NCBI GenBank assembly: GCA_944322025.1 | Contig: CALUOH010000046.1 | Span: 1 to 37,967, forward strand | Reading direction: 5' to 3' | DNA: 37,967 bases | Source: an uncultured Bacteroidales bacterium | GTDB lineage: Bacteria > Bacteroidota > Bacteroidia > Bacteroidales > Paludibacteraceae | Made by a program: the position numbers and the translations under genes | Shown: positions 16,391 through 27,700 of the stretch, piece by piece | Position numbering within the stretch: the stretch's first letter is position 1 | How the letters are laid out: the number at the start of each line of letters is the position of its first letter | Notes under the pieces: generated by a model | The model's database searches: none | What the model was told of the DNA's origin: nothing | The model's input: only the letters and a program-made list of their open reading frames with translations

Positions 16391-17630
16391 CGCGCTCTAT
16401 GATTTCACCGTTGAGCACCACAGTGTCAACAATGTCTGTGGTATAAGCATACGGGATGAAATCGACTGACGGTATGTCCTTTGTGATATAGAAGTTAGCA
16501 CGCTTGCCGACAGCAATAGAGCCGTGCGACCCGCTCAATCCGAGAGCAGCGGCAGTGTTTATAGTAGTGGCATTTATTGCCTGTGCGGGAGTGAGACGCA
16601 TCTTGATGCAGGCCAGCGACAGCACAAACTTCATGTTGCCCGACGGTGTCGAACCGGGGTTGTAATCCGAAGCGAGAGCCACGGGCAGGCCGGCTGCAAT
16701 CATCTCTTTCACGGGGGTGAAAGGCAGATTGAGGAAGAACGATGTACCGGGCAGCCCAGTAGGGATGGTATCCGAATGGCGCAGGCACTCGATTTCTACC
16801 TCAGTAGTACGCTCCAGATGGTCAACGGAGAGCGCACCATACTTTACACCGACCTGTACACCTCCCGACACGCCGAGTTCGTTGGCATGGATTTTCGGGC
16901 GGAGGCCGTATTTCGCACCCGTCTCAAGCATACGCGCAGTCTCTTCGACAGTGAAGAAGCCCGTATCGCAAAAAACGTCGATGAAATCGGCCAATTTCTC
17001 CTCAGCAACGGCGGGTATCATCTCCTCACATATGAGGTCAACGTATTCAGCCTGACGACCCTTGTACTCCGCCGGGACAGCATGTGCGCCGAGGAAGTTA
17101 GCGCGGATGGTCATAGGGGTTGTCTCTTTCAGACGACGGATTACACGGAGCATCTTCAACTCGTCCTCAGTCGAAAGACCATAGCCCGACTTGATGTCGC
17201 ACGCGCCTGTACCGAAATGTATCATTTCGCGAATGCGGACAAGCGCCTGACGGTAAAGCTCGTCCTCCGATGTCTCGTGGAGCAGCTTGGCCGAATTGAG
17301 TATGCCACCGCCACGACGGGCGATTTCCTCGTACGAAAGGCCATTGATTTTGTCGATGAATTCGTGCTCACGGCTGCCCGCATAGACGATATGAGTGTGG
17401 GAGTCGCAGAAAGAAGGCATTACGAAACGTCCCTTTGCATCTATTACCGTATCAGCCGTAGCCGGTGCTTCGGACATATCACCGAATGCCTTTATCGTAT
17501 CACCCTCGCAGAGGAGGTAGGCATTATGCACTATGGGCAGATGGCTCATATCATCGCCACAGACACGCGGACGGGGAGAGGTCTCCGCCTGTACGAGTTG
17601 TCCTATATTCTTGATTAACAGTGTTGGCAT
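16380..17630 (-). CDS. hutI: Imidazolonepropionase
   Basis: HutI hydrolyses 4-imidazolone-5-propionate to N-formimino-glutamate, the third step of histidine breakdown. This 416-residue amidohydrolase has the metal motif DSHTH (H78, H80) followed by IVYAGSR, and then SGYGLS, HANELG.SGG.Q, SVDHLE and ASDYNPGS, all signature segments of HutI. Length is normal. It lies downstream of hutH after an 83-base gap that holds a long hairpin, and its last codons overlap the mnmA start. It acts in the cytoplasm on the product of HutU. Confidence 0.97.
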   Translation of the reverse strand: MPTLLIKNIGQLVQAETSPRPRVCGDDMSHLPIVHNAYLLCEGDTIKAFGDMSEAPATADTVIDAKGRFVMPSFCDSHTHIVYAGSREHEFIDKINGLSYEEIARRGGGILNSAKLLHETSEDELYRQALVRIREMIHFGTGACDIKSGYGLSTEDELKMLRVIRRLKETTPMTIRANFLGAHAVPAEYKGRQAEYVDLICEEMIPAVAEEKLADFIDVFCDTGFFTVEETARMLETGAKYGLRPKIHANELGVSGGVQVGVKYGALSVDHLERTTEVEIECLRHSDTIPTGLPGTSFFLNLPFTPVKEMIAAGLPVALASDYNPGSTPSGNMKFVLSLACIKMRLTPAQAINATTINTAAALGLSGSHGSIAVGKRANFYITKDIPSVDFIPYAYTTDIVDTVVLNGEIIERGDC

Positions 17631-17648
17631 GTGTGTTATTTATTAATT

Positions 17649-17701
17649 AAAGAGCCTTGTTCCCATATCCCTGTAAAGGGGGTATGCGGACAAGGCTCTT
17701 T
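17649..17701 (-). promoter_or_regulatory. Long hairpin between hutH and hutI
   Basis: AAAGAGCCTTGT (17649-17660) pairs perfectly with ACAAGGCTCTTT (17690-17701), and the interior can add CCC/GGG and CATA/TATG pairs. Reading on the - strand, the 3' arm ends TCTTTAATTAATAAA only 18 bases before the hutI ATG. The T-run is poor, so it could be a leaky terminator that lowers hutI-mnmA expression, or an mRNA processing or stability element. Confidence 0.6.
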
Positions 17702-17713
17702 ATAATGGTTATA

Positions 17714-19198
17714 TTAGAAATTGCGGCGAATGAACTGTATGCTCTCCTCGATGTGCGGGTACATCACCTGATCGACATCAACGAAAGGCACTACCTTACG
17801 GTATTCAGCCACCAGTTTCTCTATTGCGGGCGACGACTTCATCGGGCGGCGGAACTCAAGCGCCTGAGCTGCGTTGAACAGCTCAATACCGAGAATACGC
17901 TCCGTGTTGAGAGCCACGCGGCAGAGCTTCGTAGCGGCATTTGCTCCCATGGAGACGTGGTCTTCCTGACCCTGACTTGACTCGATGGAATCGACAGAAG
18001 CAGGCATACAGAGCTGCTTGCTCTGGCTGACGATGGATGCCGCAGCGTACTGCGGTATCATAAAGCCGCTGTTAAGACCCGGCTTAGCCACAAGGAAACT
18101 CGGCAGACCGCGCTTACCACTGATGAGCTGGTTTATACGCTGTCCGGAGATAGAGCCGAGTTCGGCGAGCGCAATGGAGAGGAAGTCCATCGTTATGGCA
18201 AGCGGCTGACCGTGGAAGTTGCCGGCCGAGATGACCATATCTTTCTCCGGGATGACAGTCGGGTTGTCCGTAGCGGAGTTGATTTCCGTCTCTATCACAG
18301 AGCGCACGTACGCAATCGCATCCTTTGACGCACCGTGTACCTGAGGTATGCAGCGGAACGAATAGGGGTCCTGCACATGAGCCTTGTGCTGTCTGATTAT
18401 CTCACTGCCATCAAGGAGCTCGCGCATACGGGCAGCCGTGTCTATCTGGCCTTTGTGCGGGCGCACGGCGTGTACCTCGTGGGTGAACGGCTCAATGCGT
18501 CCATCGAAAGCATCAAGAGAGACCGCTCCGATAGTGTCGGCGGCACGGCTTATCTCATCGGCCTTGATGAGAGCCCATACAGCGTGGGCAGCCATGAACT
18601 GCGTGCCGTTGAGCAGAGCAAGGCCCTCCTTGGATTTCAGAGTGATAGGTTCCCAGCCGAAGAGCCTGTTCACCTCTGCGGCGGGCTGTTTCTTGCCATC
18701 GTACCACACCTCGCCGAGGCCAAGCAGCGGCAACGACATGTGCGCAAGCGGAGCAAGGTCGCCCGATGCACCGAGAGAGCCGAGCTGATAGATGACCGGC
18801 AGCACGTTGTTATTGAACATGTCAACAAGGCGCTGTACAGTAACAACCTGAACACCAGACACACCATATTGGAGCGACTGTATTTTCAGGAAGATGATAA
18901 TCTTCACAATCTCGCGGTCAACCTCATCGCCCGTGCCGCAGGCATGGGACATGACGAGGTTCTTCTGGAGCTGGGACAGTTCGTCCGCACCCACAGAGAT
19001 ATTACACAGCGAGCCGAATCCGGTAGTGACACCGTAGATAGGCTCTTTCTGTGTCTTCATCTTGTTGTCGAGGTAGTCGCGGCACGCCTGTATGCGGTGG
19101 ACGGACTCCTCGGAAAGTTTCAACTGATAGCCCTCACGGACTATACGCCTTATGTCATCTATAGTGAGATGAGCAGGTGAAATTTCATGTATCTTCAT
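17714..19198 (-). CDS. hutH: Histidine ammonia-lyase
   Basis: HutH removes ammonia from L-histidine to give trans-urocanate, the first step of histidine use. The 494-residue protein carries the A144-S145-G146 triad within GSLGASGDLAPL, which cyclises to the MIO electrophile. Tyr55 in YGVTTGFG and the late FGxQ-like and SSQGQEDHVSMG segments are also typical. Length is close to the usual 500. The gene lies 31 bases after hutU in the same direction, so both are in one transcript starting at the hutU promoter. Confidence 0.97.
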   Translation of the reverse strand: MKIHEISPAHLTIDDIRRIVREGYQLKLSEESVHRIQACRDYLDNKMKTQKEPIYGVTTGFGSLCNISVGADELSQLQKNLVMSHACGTGDEVDREIVKIIIFLKIQSLQYGVSGVQVVTVQRLVDMFNNNVLPVIYQLGSLGASGDLAPLAHMSLPLLGLGEVWYDGKKQPAAEVNRLFGWEPITLKSKEGLALLNGTQFMAAHAVWALIKADEISRAADTIGAVSLDAFDGRIEPFTHEVHAVRPHKGQIDTAARMRELLDGSEIIRQHKAHVQDPYSFRCIPQVHGASKDAIAYVRSVIETEINSATDNPTVIPEKDMVISAGNFHGQPLAITMDFLSIALAELGSISGQRINQLISGKRGLPSFLVAKPGLNSGFMIPQYAAASIVSQSKQLCMPASVDSIESSQGQEDHVSMGANAATKLCRVALNTERILGIELFNAAQALEFRRPMKSSPAIEKLVAEYRKVVPFVDVDQVMYPHIEESIQFIRRNF

Positions 19199-19229
19199 TA
19201 CAGTAATCTGTTATCTGTCAGTTAAGAAA

Positions 19230-21245
19230 TCAATGTTTAAGGGCATTCTTTATTATAGAGTCGTCCTCCACGAGGTTGGGCATAGTCACGACGAGACCCG
19301 GAGTGCGCTCCATCTCGCGGCGGATGGCGAACATCGCACCCTCGTTGCGCGCCCAAGAGCGGCGGGCGATACCGTTGTTCACGTCCCAGAGGAGCATCTC
19401 GTTGATGTGACGTTCAGAGTCGGCAGAGCCGTCGATGACCATGCCGAAGCCGCCGTTAATCACTTCACCCCAGCCTACACCGCCGCCGTTGTGTATGGAA
19501 ACCCATGTCGCGCCACGGAACGAGTCGCCGATGACGTTCTGCACGGCCATGTCGGCAGTGAAGGATGAGCCGTCGTATATGTTGGAAGTCTCGCGATAGG
19601 GCGAGTCTGTGCCGGATACGTCGTGGTGGTCACGTCCGAGAACGACAGGCGCGGATATTTCGCCTGCGGCGATGGCATCGTTGAAGGCCTTGGCTATCTT
19701 CATGCGCCCTTCGGCATCGGCATAGAGGATACGCGCCTGCGAGCCTACCACGAGCTTGTTTTTCTGCGCTTCCTTAATCCAGTGGATGTTGTCGTCCAGC
19801 TGTCCGCATATCTCAGCGGGAGCGTGCTGACGTATCTCCTCGAGAACACGGGTAGCGATGCGGTCCGTCACTGCCAAATCCTCAGGCTTGCAGGATGTAC
19901 ATACCCAGCGGAACGGGCCGAACCCATAGTCGAAGAACATGGGACCCATGATGTCCTGCACGTATGAGGGATAGCGGAACTTGCCGTTCTCACCCATCAC
20001 GTCAGCACCGGCACGCGAGGCTTCAAGGAGGAACGCATTGCCGTAGTCAAAGAAGTACATGCCTTTGGCAGTCAGTGCGTTGATGGCGGCCACCTGACGG
20101 CGGAGCGACTCCTGTACAAGAGCTTTGAAACGCTCAGGCTCTTCGGCCATGAGGCGGTTGGACTCCTCATAAGAGTAGCCCACAGGGTAGTATCCGCCCG
20201 CCCACGGGTTGTGGAGCGAAGTCTGGTCCGAGCCGAGGTTTACGTGGATGTCCTCTTTCACAAGGCGTTCCCACAAGTCGACCACGTTGCCCTGATATGC
20301 AAGGGAGACGGCTTCCTTGTTCTTCGATGCTTCGCGGATGCGGGGGATGAGCTTGTCGAGGTCTGTGTAGACCTCATCGACCCAACCCTGCGAGTGGCGC
20401 GTGTGGACGGCCTTGGGGTTTATTTCGGCTATGACGCTGACCACTCCGGCTATCACACCGGCCTTAGGCTGCGCTCCCGACATGCCGCCGAGACCGGCAG
20501 AGACGAATATCTGTCCGCGATAGTCCTTCTCACCGGGTTTGAGGTGCTTGCGGGCGGCGTTCATCACGGTGATGGTTGTGCCGTGAACTATGCCCTGCGG
20601 GCCTATGTACATGTATGAGCCTGCGGTCATCTGGCCGTACTGGGATACGCCCAGAGCATTGAAGCGCTCCCAGTCGTCGGGCTTGGAGTAGTTGGGTATG
20701 ACCATGCCGTTAGTCACGATGACCCTCGGCGCGTCCTTGTGGCTGGGAAATAACCCAAGCGGATGGCCAGAGTACATCACGAGGGTCTGCTCGTCAGTCA
20801 TCTCGGAGAGGTATTTCATCGTGAGGCGGTACTGCGCCCAGTTCTGGAAGACCGCGCCGTTTCCGCCGTATGTGATAAGCTCGTGGGGATGCTGTGCCAC
20901 GGCATAGTCGAGGTTGTTGTTTATCATCATCATGATGGCGGCGGCCTGTCTGGATTTGTACGGGTAGTCGTCAATGGGCCTCGCTTTCATCTCATAGTCT
21001 GGGCGGAGACGGTACATGTAGATACGGCCGTAGCGGCGGAGCTCCTCGGCGAACTCCGGGGCAAGGAGAGCATGGTGCTTTTTGGGGAAATAGCGCAAGG
21101 CATTGCGCAGTGCAAGCTCCTTTTCAGCCTCTGAGAGGATGTCCTTGCGTTTCGGAGCGTGGTTAATCTCGGGGTCATAGGGTTTGGCCGGAGGCAGCAC
21201 ATCGGGTATCCCCGCGCGTATCTCGGCCTTAAAGTCAAGTTCCAT
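19230..21245 (-). CDS. hutU: Urocanate hydratase
   Basis: HutU adds water to urocanate to give imidazolonepropionate, using a tightly bound NAD+ as electrophile. The protein has 671 residues, the long form seen in Bacteroidota and eukaryotes rather than the ~557-residue Pseudomonas form. Characteristic segments: ITYGGNGAVFQNWAQY, the NAD-binding SAGLGGMSGAQPKA, NLGSDQTSLHNP and GFGPFRWVCTS with Cys449, which matches the conserved active-site Cys of urocanases. It is the first gene of hutU-hutH-hutI-mnmA. A well-formed promoter lies about 100 bases upstream, and no adjacent regulator gene is present. Confidence 0.97.
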   Translation of the reverse strand: MELDFKAEIRAGIPDVLPPAKPYDPEINHAPKRKDILSEAEKELALRNALRYFPKKHHALLAPEFAEELRRYGRIYMYRLRPDYEMKARPIDDYPYKSRQAAAIMMMINNNLDYAVAQHPHELITYGGNGAVFQNWAQYRLTMKYLSEMTDEQTLVMYSGHPLGLFPSHKDAPRVIVTNGMVIPNYSKPDDWERFNALGVSQYGQMTAGSYMYIGPQGIVHGTTITVMNAARKHLKPGEKDYRGQIFVSAGLGGMSGAQPKAGVIAGVVSVIAEINPKAVHTRHSQGWVDEVYTDLDKLIPRIREASKNKEAVSLAYQGNVVDLWERLVKEDIHVNLGSDQTSLHNPWAGGYYPVGYSYEESNRLMAEEPERFKALVQESLRRQVAAINALTAKGMYFFDYGNAFLLEASRAGADVMGENGKFRYPSYVQDIMGPMFFDYGFGPFRWVCTSCKPEDLAVTDRIATRVLEEIRQHAPAEICGQLDDNIHWIKEAQKNKLVVGSQARILYADAEGRMKIAKAFNDAIAAGEISAPVVLGRDHHDVSGTDSPYRETSNIYDGSSFTADMAVQNVIGDSFRGATWVSIHNGGGVGWGEVINGGFGMVIDGSADSERHINEMLLWDVNNGIARRSWARNEGAMFAIRREMERTPGLVVTMPNLVEDDSIIKNALKH

Positions 21246-21344
21246 AGTACTTAGTATTTTTAGTTATTATTTTGAGCGTCAATATAATAGGCTTGGCTGT
21301 CCGGCTGTACCGGGAGAGTGCGGCGCGACGGTCAAGACCAACGG

Positions 21345-21376
21345 CAAAGATAGCGAAAGTTTGATAGAAAAGCAAA
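21345..21376 (-). promoter_or_regulatory. Bacteroidota promoter of the hut operon
   Basis: On the - strand TTTG (21376-21373) is followed after 20 bases by TATCTTTG (21352-21345), a full match to the Bacteroidota consensus. The expected start leaves a leader of about 90 bases before hutU. Confidence 0.75.
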
Positions 21377-21420
21377 GGGATAGCCACGATGATTTTATGG
21401 TGGAGATGGGGAGAGGGTAC

Positions 21421-21490
21421 GGTGGAGTTCCGTAGGGGCTTCCTGAGCGCTGGCGCGAGAGTACGACTTTTTAACCCAATTTAACGCTGA
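21421..21490 (+). repeat. Dispersed intergenic repeat, copy D
   Basis: It matches copy E at 61 of 63 positions (21427-21489 against 37780-37842), with the order TTCCGTAGGGG, CTTCCTGAGCGC, TGGCGCGAGAGTACGAC, TTTTTAACCC and AATTTAACGCTG. It lies upstream of the hut promoter and runs into a long G-rich tract. Confidence 0.85.
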
Positions 21491-21694
21491 GGGAGGGGGG
21501 GGGATGGGGGGGAGCATGAGCTGAGGGAGGGGGATAAAGGATAGGGAGGGGGCCGGGAGGAAGTGGATGAGAGGAAGTGAATGAGTAAGGGGCGAGAAAA
21601 ACAAATGGACGCTTGGTCAAGACGGATGGAGAGGGGGAAGGGAGCATGGCGGGGAGAGTATCGGGATGAAAGCGGAAGGGGATGGATGAGGGAT
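21488..21694 (+). other. G-rich, purine-skewed non-coding tract
   Basis: About 200 bases made up mostly of G and A on the + strand, with many runs of 3-9 Gs in the first half (for example around 21491-21512) and repeated GAGGG/GGATG units after it. No gene, start site or conserved protein is evident. The closely spaced G-runs could fold into G-quadruplexes. The complementary frames are C/T-rich and give low-complexity translations only. Confidence 0.6.
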
Positions 21695-21730
21695 AAAAAA
21701 CGGGTGCGCCTCCTCACGGAGACGCACCCG
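21695..21730 (-). terminator. Terminator of the giant T9SS operon
   Basis: The + strand sequence CGGGTGCGCCTCC (21701-21713) pairs with GGAGACGCACCCG (21718-21730), with one C/A mismatch and a 4-base loop. On the - strand six Ts follow (21700-21695). It lies 38 bases beyond the stop of the 2886-aa gene. Confidence 0.9.
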
Positions 21731-21767
21731 CACTAAATAAACCTAACAATAAGCATTAATCATCCTG

Positions 21768-24700
21768 CTATTGTACGATTATCTTGCCCTGATACTGAGA
21801 ACCGATGCCGGTTTTCAGATAGACGACGTAGACACCGGGGGAGAAGTAGCAGTTGACCTTAATCTCACCCGCGCCTGGGGTCAGTGTCTTCACGAGTGCA
21901 CCGGCGGAGTTGTAGACGCTGACAGTGAGGCCATCACGCTCAACCGGGGTGAGGTCAATGTCCAACGTCACGTCGCCACCCACGCGGACGGGGTTCGGGG
22001 AGATGCGGAGCACGCGGCTGTCGGCATCGTGGTCAGGCACGAAGGGCTTCACGCCTTCCTCGATGATAAGCGTGAGTCTTATGGTGCCGCTGCAACCGTC
22101 CTTCGATACCTCGACATCCTCGGTGTATGAGCCGGGCTTGTAGCTCGTGTCGAATGTCTTGGTGAAGAAGGTGAACGGGAGGTCGGTCTCCTTTATCGTG
22201 GTCTCGAACTCGACAATGTCGTCCGGCACAATCTCCACGAGGTTAAGCGTCACGGTGGAGTCGCAATCGCCAACCGGTGACGGCACAGTCTTGGAATATG
22301 TGCCAGTGCGGTTGAGGTCATAGTCGTTCTCCGTGTAGCGTTCGCCCGGGCAGATTATGGCGTTGATGATAGTGTCAAGCTGCGGGCGTACAATGAGGTG
22401 GAGCTGTACGACAGAGTCACATCCGCCGGTCTGGAATGTGTCGAGATAGTCGCCGCTGACGGCTATATCGCCGAACTTTCCGAAGTTGTACGTCTCGCCG
22501 TGGCATATAGTCACGGTGTCAGCACCCTGGAGTGCGCCGGTTACCCTGAGGTTCATCACGGCGATGGAGTCACAGCCAGTCACGGTGGATGTGGTCTTGA
22601 ACTCCGTTGTGCCGGTACGGTCGAGCTTCATGCCGTTCCATATAATCTCCGCTCCCTGACAGATGGTGTCGAAGAACATCTCACGCCTTATCGGGTCAAC
22701 CGTGAGGCGTACTTCCTTGATGACATAGCATCCATCCTGCATCACCTTACGGCGCGCCGTGCCGCCCTCCGTGAGGCTGAAGCCGTTGTCGTCGGTGTAG
22801 GGCAACTCGTTCTCGCAGACGCGGGCATCGTAGCTCTCTATGGCCAGCCTGTTCATGGTCAGGTCGAGAGAGAACATGGTGTCGGGCTTTTCCGTGGTGG
22901 TGTATACCTCACGGGAGAATGAGTTCAGCCCCTCGTCCAACTCGGTGTCGAGGAGGTCGAAGCCGTGCATGTGATAGTCGTCGAACTCGCAGATGTCGTC
23001 GACTATGTGCATGTCCTTGACGTTGTTGACGTGTATGTCGTCAAAATGGAACGTCAGGCAAGCGTTCTCGTCAGAGAAGTTGTAGAAGGCTATCTGTACG
23101 GTCTTGCCCCTGAACTTGGAGAGGTCATAGGTCATCCCGTGGAAGAGTCCTTGCGGCAGAGACTTGAAGGACTTATAGATGCCGCCCTCTGCCAGTTCTT
23201 CCGGATCGTTGGTCCAGATGGTAGAGTTCTCTTTCTTCCAAGTGGAGCCACCGTCGTCAGAGATGAGTATTGCGAACTTGTTCTTTGAGTTGTCAACCCT
23301 GTCCGTGGCCGGCATTTCATAAGACTGTCCCTGTGTCATGCCGAAATCGAACATCATCTGCGCACGGTCGCCCTCGGTGGTTATCGATATGGGCGGAGTG
23401 ACAAGCCAGATGGACTGCATATCGTCATCGGTCATATTAAAATGCAATGCCCTCATGTGCGACGGTATGGTGTCATTACCAGCATTCCAGCCGAAGCCGT
23501 CACTACTACTGGTTATCCTGTCCGAGCCATCGAACAGCATGTCCGGCGTTACACCGCCCTTCATGGTCATCCAGTCACGCGGCAGAGCCTGAGCCACGTC
23601 AAAGTTCTCGTTGAAGCTTACGGCGTATGCGGTGGTGAAGTATTTCACAGGCGAATATTCCGCACCGTCAACGCCTTTCTGCTTAGCGCGCACGTAGTAG
23701 ACGGTTCCGGGCCTGAGGCCTGTCACGTCAGCACCGGCGGAGGTAGCATCAAGCGTCTGCAAGTCTTCGGAGAATGACCTGTCGGAGGCCACTTCAACAG
23801 TCCAAGCACCGCCGACATCGCTCTTGAGGTCAACGTGAGCCGAAGTCGGCTGTATACCGTTAACCGTCAACTCATACGGAGCGGCTTTAGTGTTCAAAGC
23901 CTCTATCTTCACGTCGTCTATATAGACGTTCTGGTAAGGCTCCACGAAGTCATCGCTGAGGAATGTGATGTATTTTCCTTTCGCACCGGAGAGCGGTACG
24001 TTGAACTTCACCCAGTATTCGAGAGCGTTCGGGTCGGTGTCCATGGTTACGTTCCAGTCGATGTAGACCATGTCATACGGATAGTCACAGAGGCGAATCT
24101 CCTCGAATGTGGAGATGTCGTGCATGTCGGTGACAGTACCTATGCGCAGCGCGTTTGCCCTGTCGCTCTTCAGCGGGTGGTTAACTTCGTTATAGACCCT
24201 TCCTGTCTGACCGTCTACCTTGAAGCAGCGCATCCAGAAGGTAAGCTGGAGGTTGCTCATGTCACCCTCGATGTCCGGCATGACGATGTATGCGCCATCA
24301 GCCTTACCAAAATAGAGCGACCAGCTGCCGGTGTGCGCACCTCCCTGATATACATAGGGCAAGCTCGGAGCAGTATTCCCATCAGTTATGGGGAGAGCTA
24401 TATCCTTGTGCCCGTTAGTGAAGCACTCCGGGAGAGAGTATCTCGTCCAGTCGCCCCAATAGTCTTCTTCCTCGAAGTAGAGCTCATGACCCTCGCTCTC
24501 CTCGAAGCTGTAGAGGCGGTCTACCTCAGTGGGACCGCAGTCGGTGCGGAACACAGCCGAAGGCGCGCTCCAAGGAGAATAGTCGCCCTCGCCGCATTTG
24601 AGGCGGACAAACGCTATGTACGGCGTGTTCTCTTTCAGGACATCAATGCTTGCCGCAGTGTCAGCGAACTCTTCGTGGAGCACCATACCGGCATCCTCCG

Positions 24701-27700
24701 CATCAGCAGCCGGAGGTGTCTGGAGGTCTGTCGTGCCTGTCACATAGACATCGTAGGTGGTGTACTCCTCTTTGGCCATCGGAGTCCAAGAGAGGCCGGC
24801 AGTAGTGACCCCAACCGCATCGCACCTGACATTCTTCGGCTCAACGCACGGACTGTAATCAGCAGAGAAGTCCATTATGGCCGCCGAAGGTGAGGTAGCG
24901 TCCGGGTAGCTCCATCCATCGACAATCCACATGAAGACAACCTTGAATATGCCTTCATTTCCCGGAGCTATATCGATGTGGATATTCCCTTCCTGCCAAC
25001 CGCCGGAGAGATAGTAACTGCCCAAATCGACGAAGTCCTCAGGCAGGTCATCACCATAGGGACCCATATCATAATCCGTGCCGTACTCGTCATACAAGTA
25101 CATATCGCCATAATCGTCAAATCCGATTGTATAAGCCTCAGGCATCATCGCAATGCGGAGATAGTCAGCCGGATCGCCCCAGTCCTCATAACCGGTCACA
25201 TTGTAATTGAAGCTGAGCGTGTAGCGACCCACGTCGAACTTCATGACCCTGTGTATTACGGCGGAATTCTCGTCCTCGTTATAGCTGCAGGTCGTACCGC
25301 CGTCCTCGGAGATATACATCATCGTGCCCGTCCGGCCGTCTATCTCCTTATTATCGGCGATATACCACTGGTTGACCATCTCAATCTCCTCGCTCTCCGT
25401 GGGCTTCCAGTCGTCTTTATTTTCAGACATGTCGTCCTCAAGCGGATAGTCCTCATCCTTGACGGCAGGAGCGGATGTGCGTCCGGAAATCATCACCCAA
25501 CTGCTCTCGGTCATCTCCGCCACATCGGGACAGAGGGTACGGATGTATATGTCATAGAGAGTCTCGGGCTGCAAGCCGGTGACGGTGTAAACGGAAGACG
25601 AGAACTTCACGGCAGATGCCGTCGACGGGTCGAAGCCCTTAACACCGCATTTCACTTCCCACTCCGAGCCGCCGTCCGAATTGTCAAACTCTATGGTTAT
25701 AGACTCATCGTCATAAACCTTGACTTTCGGGTCGAAAGGCATGGGGCAAGGGGGAGTGTGACGTATGACTATGTCATCTAAATAGAGGTCATAGACATAC
25801 TGGTCACCGTCCAGATAGACAAGTATGGCTATATTGCCACCCTCGCCCTGATAGTTATCCATCTTCACCTTGCAGGGTGTGAAGATGTCACTGCGTTGAG
25901 TGATTGTGTCCAGTCCGACAAAAGTAGAGTCTATTGTAGCCTGATTTGAGATATCCTCCACGACACCAACTACGATGCGAGCCTGCGCTGTGCGAGACCA
26001 CCAGCTGTCCTGCATACGGAACTCTACCTGACACTCCTCTATGGGTTTATCCACCCCGGGCAGGACGATGTATTCCTTCTCGCCGTCAGTGCCGCCCATG
26101 TTGGCCAGCAGGCAGTTGCCGTCAGCCTTATTGTTGCCATTAAAGACAGTAAAGTCCGGCCTGCTGCTGCCATTGAATACTGTAGTCCAGCAGTCTGGCA
26201 CTTTTACGAACAGACCACCTGTCGATGTCTCATACTGGTTATACTTATTGAAATTCTCCTCATAGGGGAGCGGCCATACAGATAGACAGGCCGTAGTGAA
26301 GCGAATCGGGGCAGACCAGAGGTAACCCCCGTCACCGCAAGCGGAGCTTACGTAGAGGAAATACTCAGTGAGCGGAGTGAGACCATCGATGAGATGTTCC
26401 GTCTCAGATGTGACCTTGATATCGCTGAGGTCAGGGTTGAACTGAGTGGGGTCGATGTTCTCAGTGGAGACGACATAGCTGTACGGGGCCTTACCACCCA
26501 CGAACTTCACCTCAACACCAGCCTCTCCGATGGAGTCAATGACAACATCAGCGGGAGCGCAGTCGGGTTTGAGGTCGATGGAGACATCGTCAATGTAGCA
26601 CTCGGCAGCCCCAGCCAAATCGCGGTTAGAGAACATGATGTACTTGCCACGGTTACCGTATGCATCGCCTGCATAGTTATCAAACTTCACAGTGTAGAAC
26701 TGGAACTCGGGATAGAGCCATACGGTGTCAACAGCCACGTAAGAGGAGATGTCGTTAGGATTGAAGAGTACGCCAACCTCCAACGGGATGCGTTCCGTCA
26801 CATTCGTTTTAGCAGAGGCCCAGAAAGAGACCTGCACCTCATCAATGTCCTCACAGGAGATGTTTATCGTGTGCAGATAACCGCCACTATAAGAGCCAAT
26901 AGAAGCGATCATGCTGCCGCTGTGCGCCTCCGGATAGTGATAATAGTCATCACCGCCCACAACCAAATCACCGTTGCCGCTCCAACAAGAAGGAACAGCA
27001 CCCTCACCGCCGGAGGACTCGAAGTCGTAGAAGGTCTCGCCGGGGATAGCGGCATCGCACTTGGTGCGGAACTCACCCGTGCGGGTAGCCCAATCGCCGT
27101 ATACGCCCTCCGCCTTGTCACAGACGGAGCGCACATAGAAGTAGTAGTATGTGTCGGCAGCGAGGTCTTTTGCCTGATATGGATTCTGGTCAACAAAGCC
27201 ACTGAAAGCCACGCCATCGCCAGAGTAAGAGTCGGCATATATCTGCTCGAGTTCCTCGGAAGAGAATGTGCGGGTGGAGACAATCACGTACCACTCGGAC
27301 TCCTTATCACCTTTCTCCCACGAGAGAGTGGCCGTGTTTGCCGTAATGTCGAGAGCTTCGGGATGCGAGACCTTTATGCAGGGGAGCTTAGCATCCACAG
27401 CGATAGTGTCGACAAAGAATTGCGGAGAATCGTCCGCCTTGTGAGCCATGATGGCAATATGCTTGCCTGTGCCCTGATAGTCAGTGAATGGACATATCAC
27501 CTCAGTCCAAACGCCATAACCTTCCTCAGAAGTGTATGTTCCTACCGTCTCAAAAGTGGTAGAGTCCAATGGATCAGTCATCACACCAACACGTACATGA
27601 GCAGGGCCACTTCCACCGCTACTTTTAGCGAACCAGAAAGAGACCTGCAAGTCATTTATGTCGGCATTCATCTCAGGCATAGCAATCCAGTTAAAATCAG

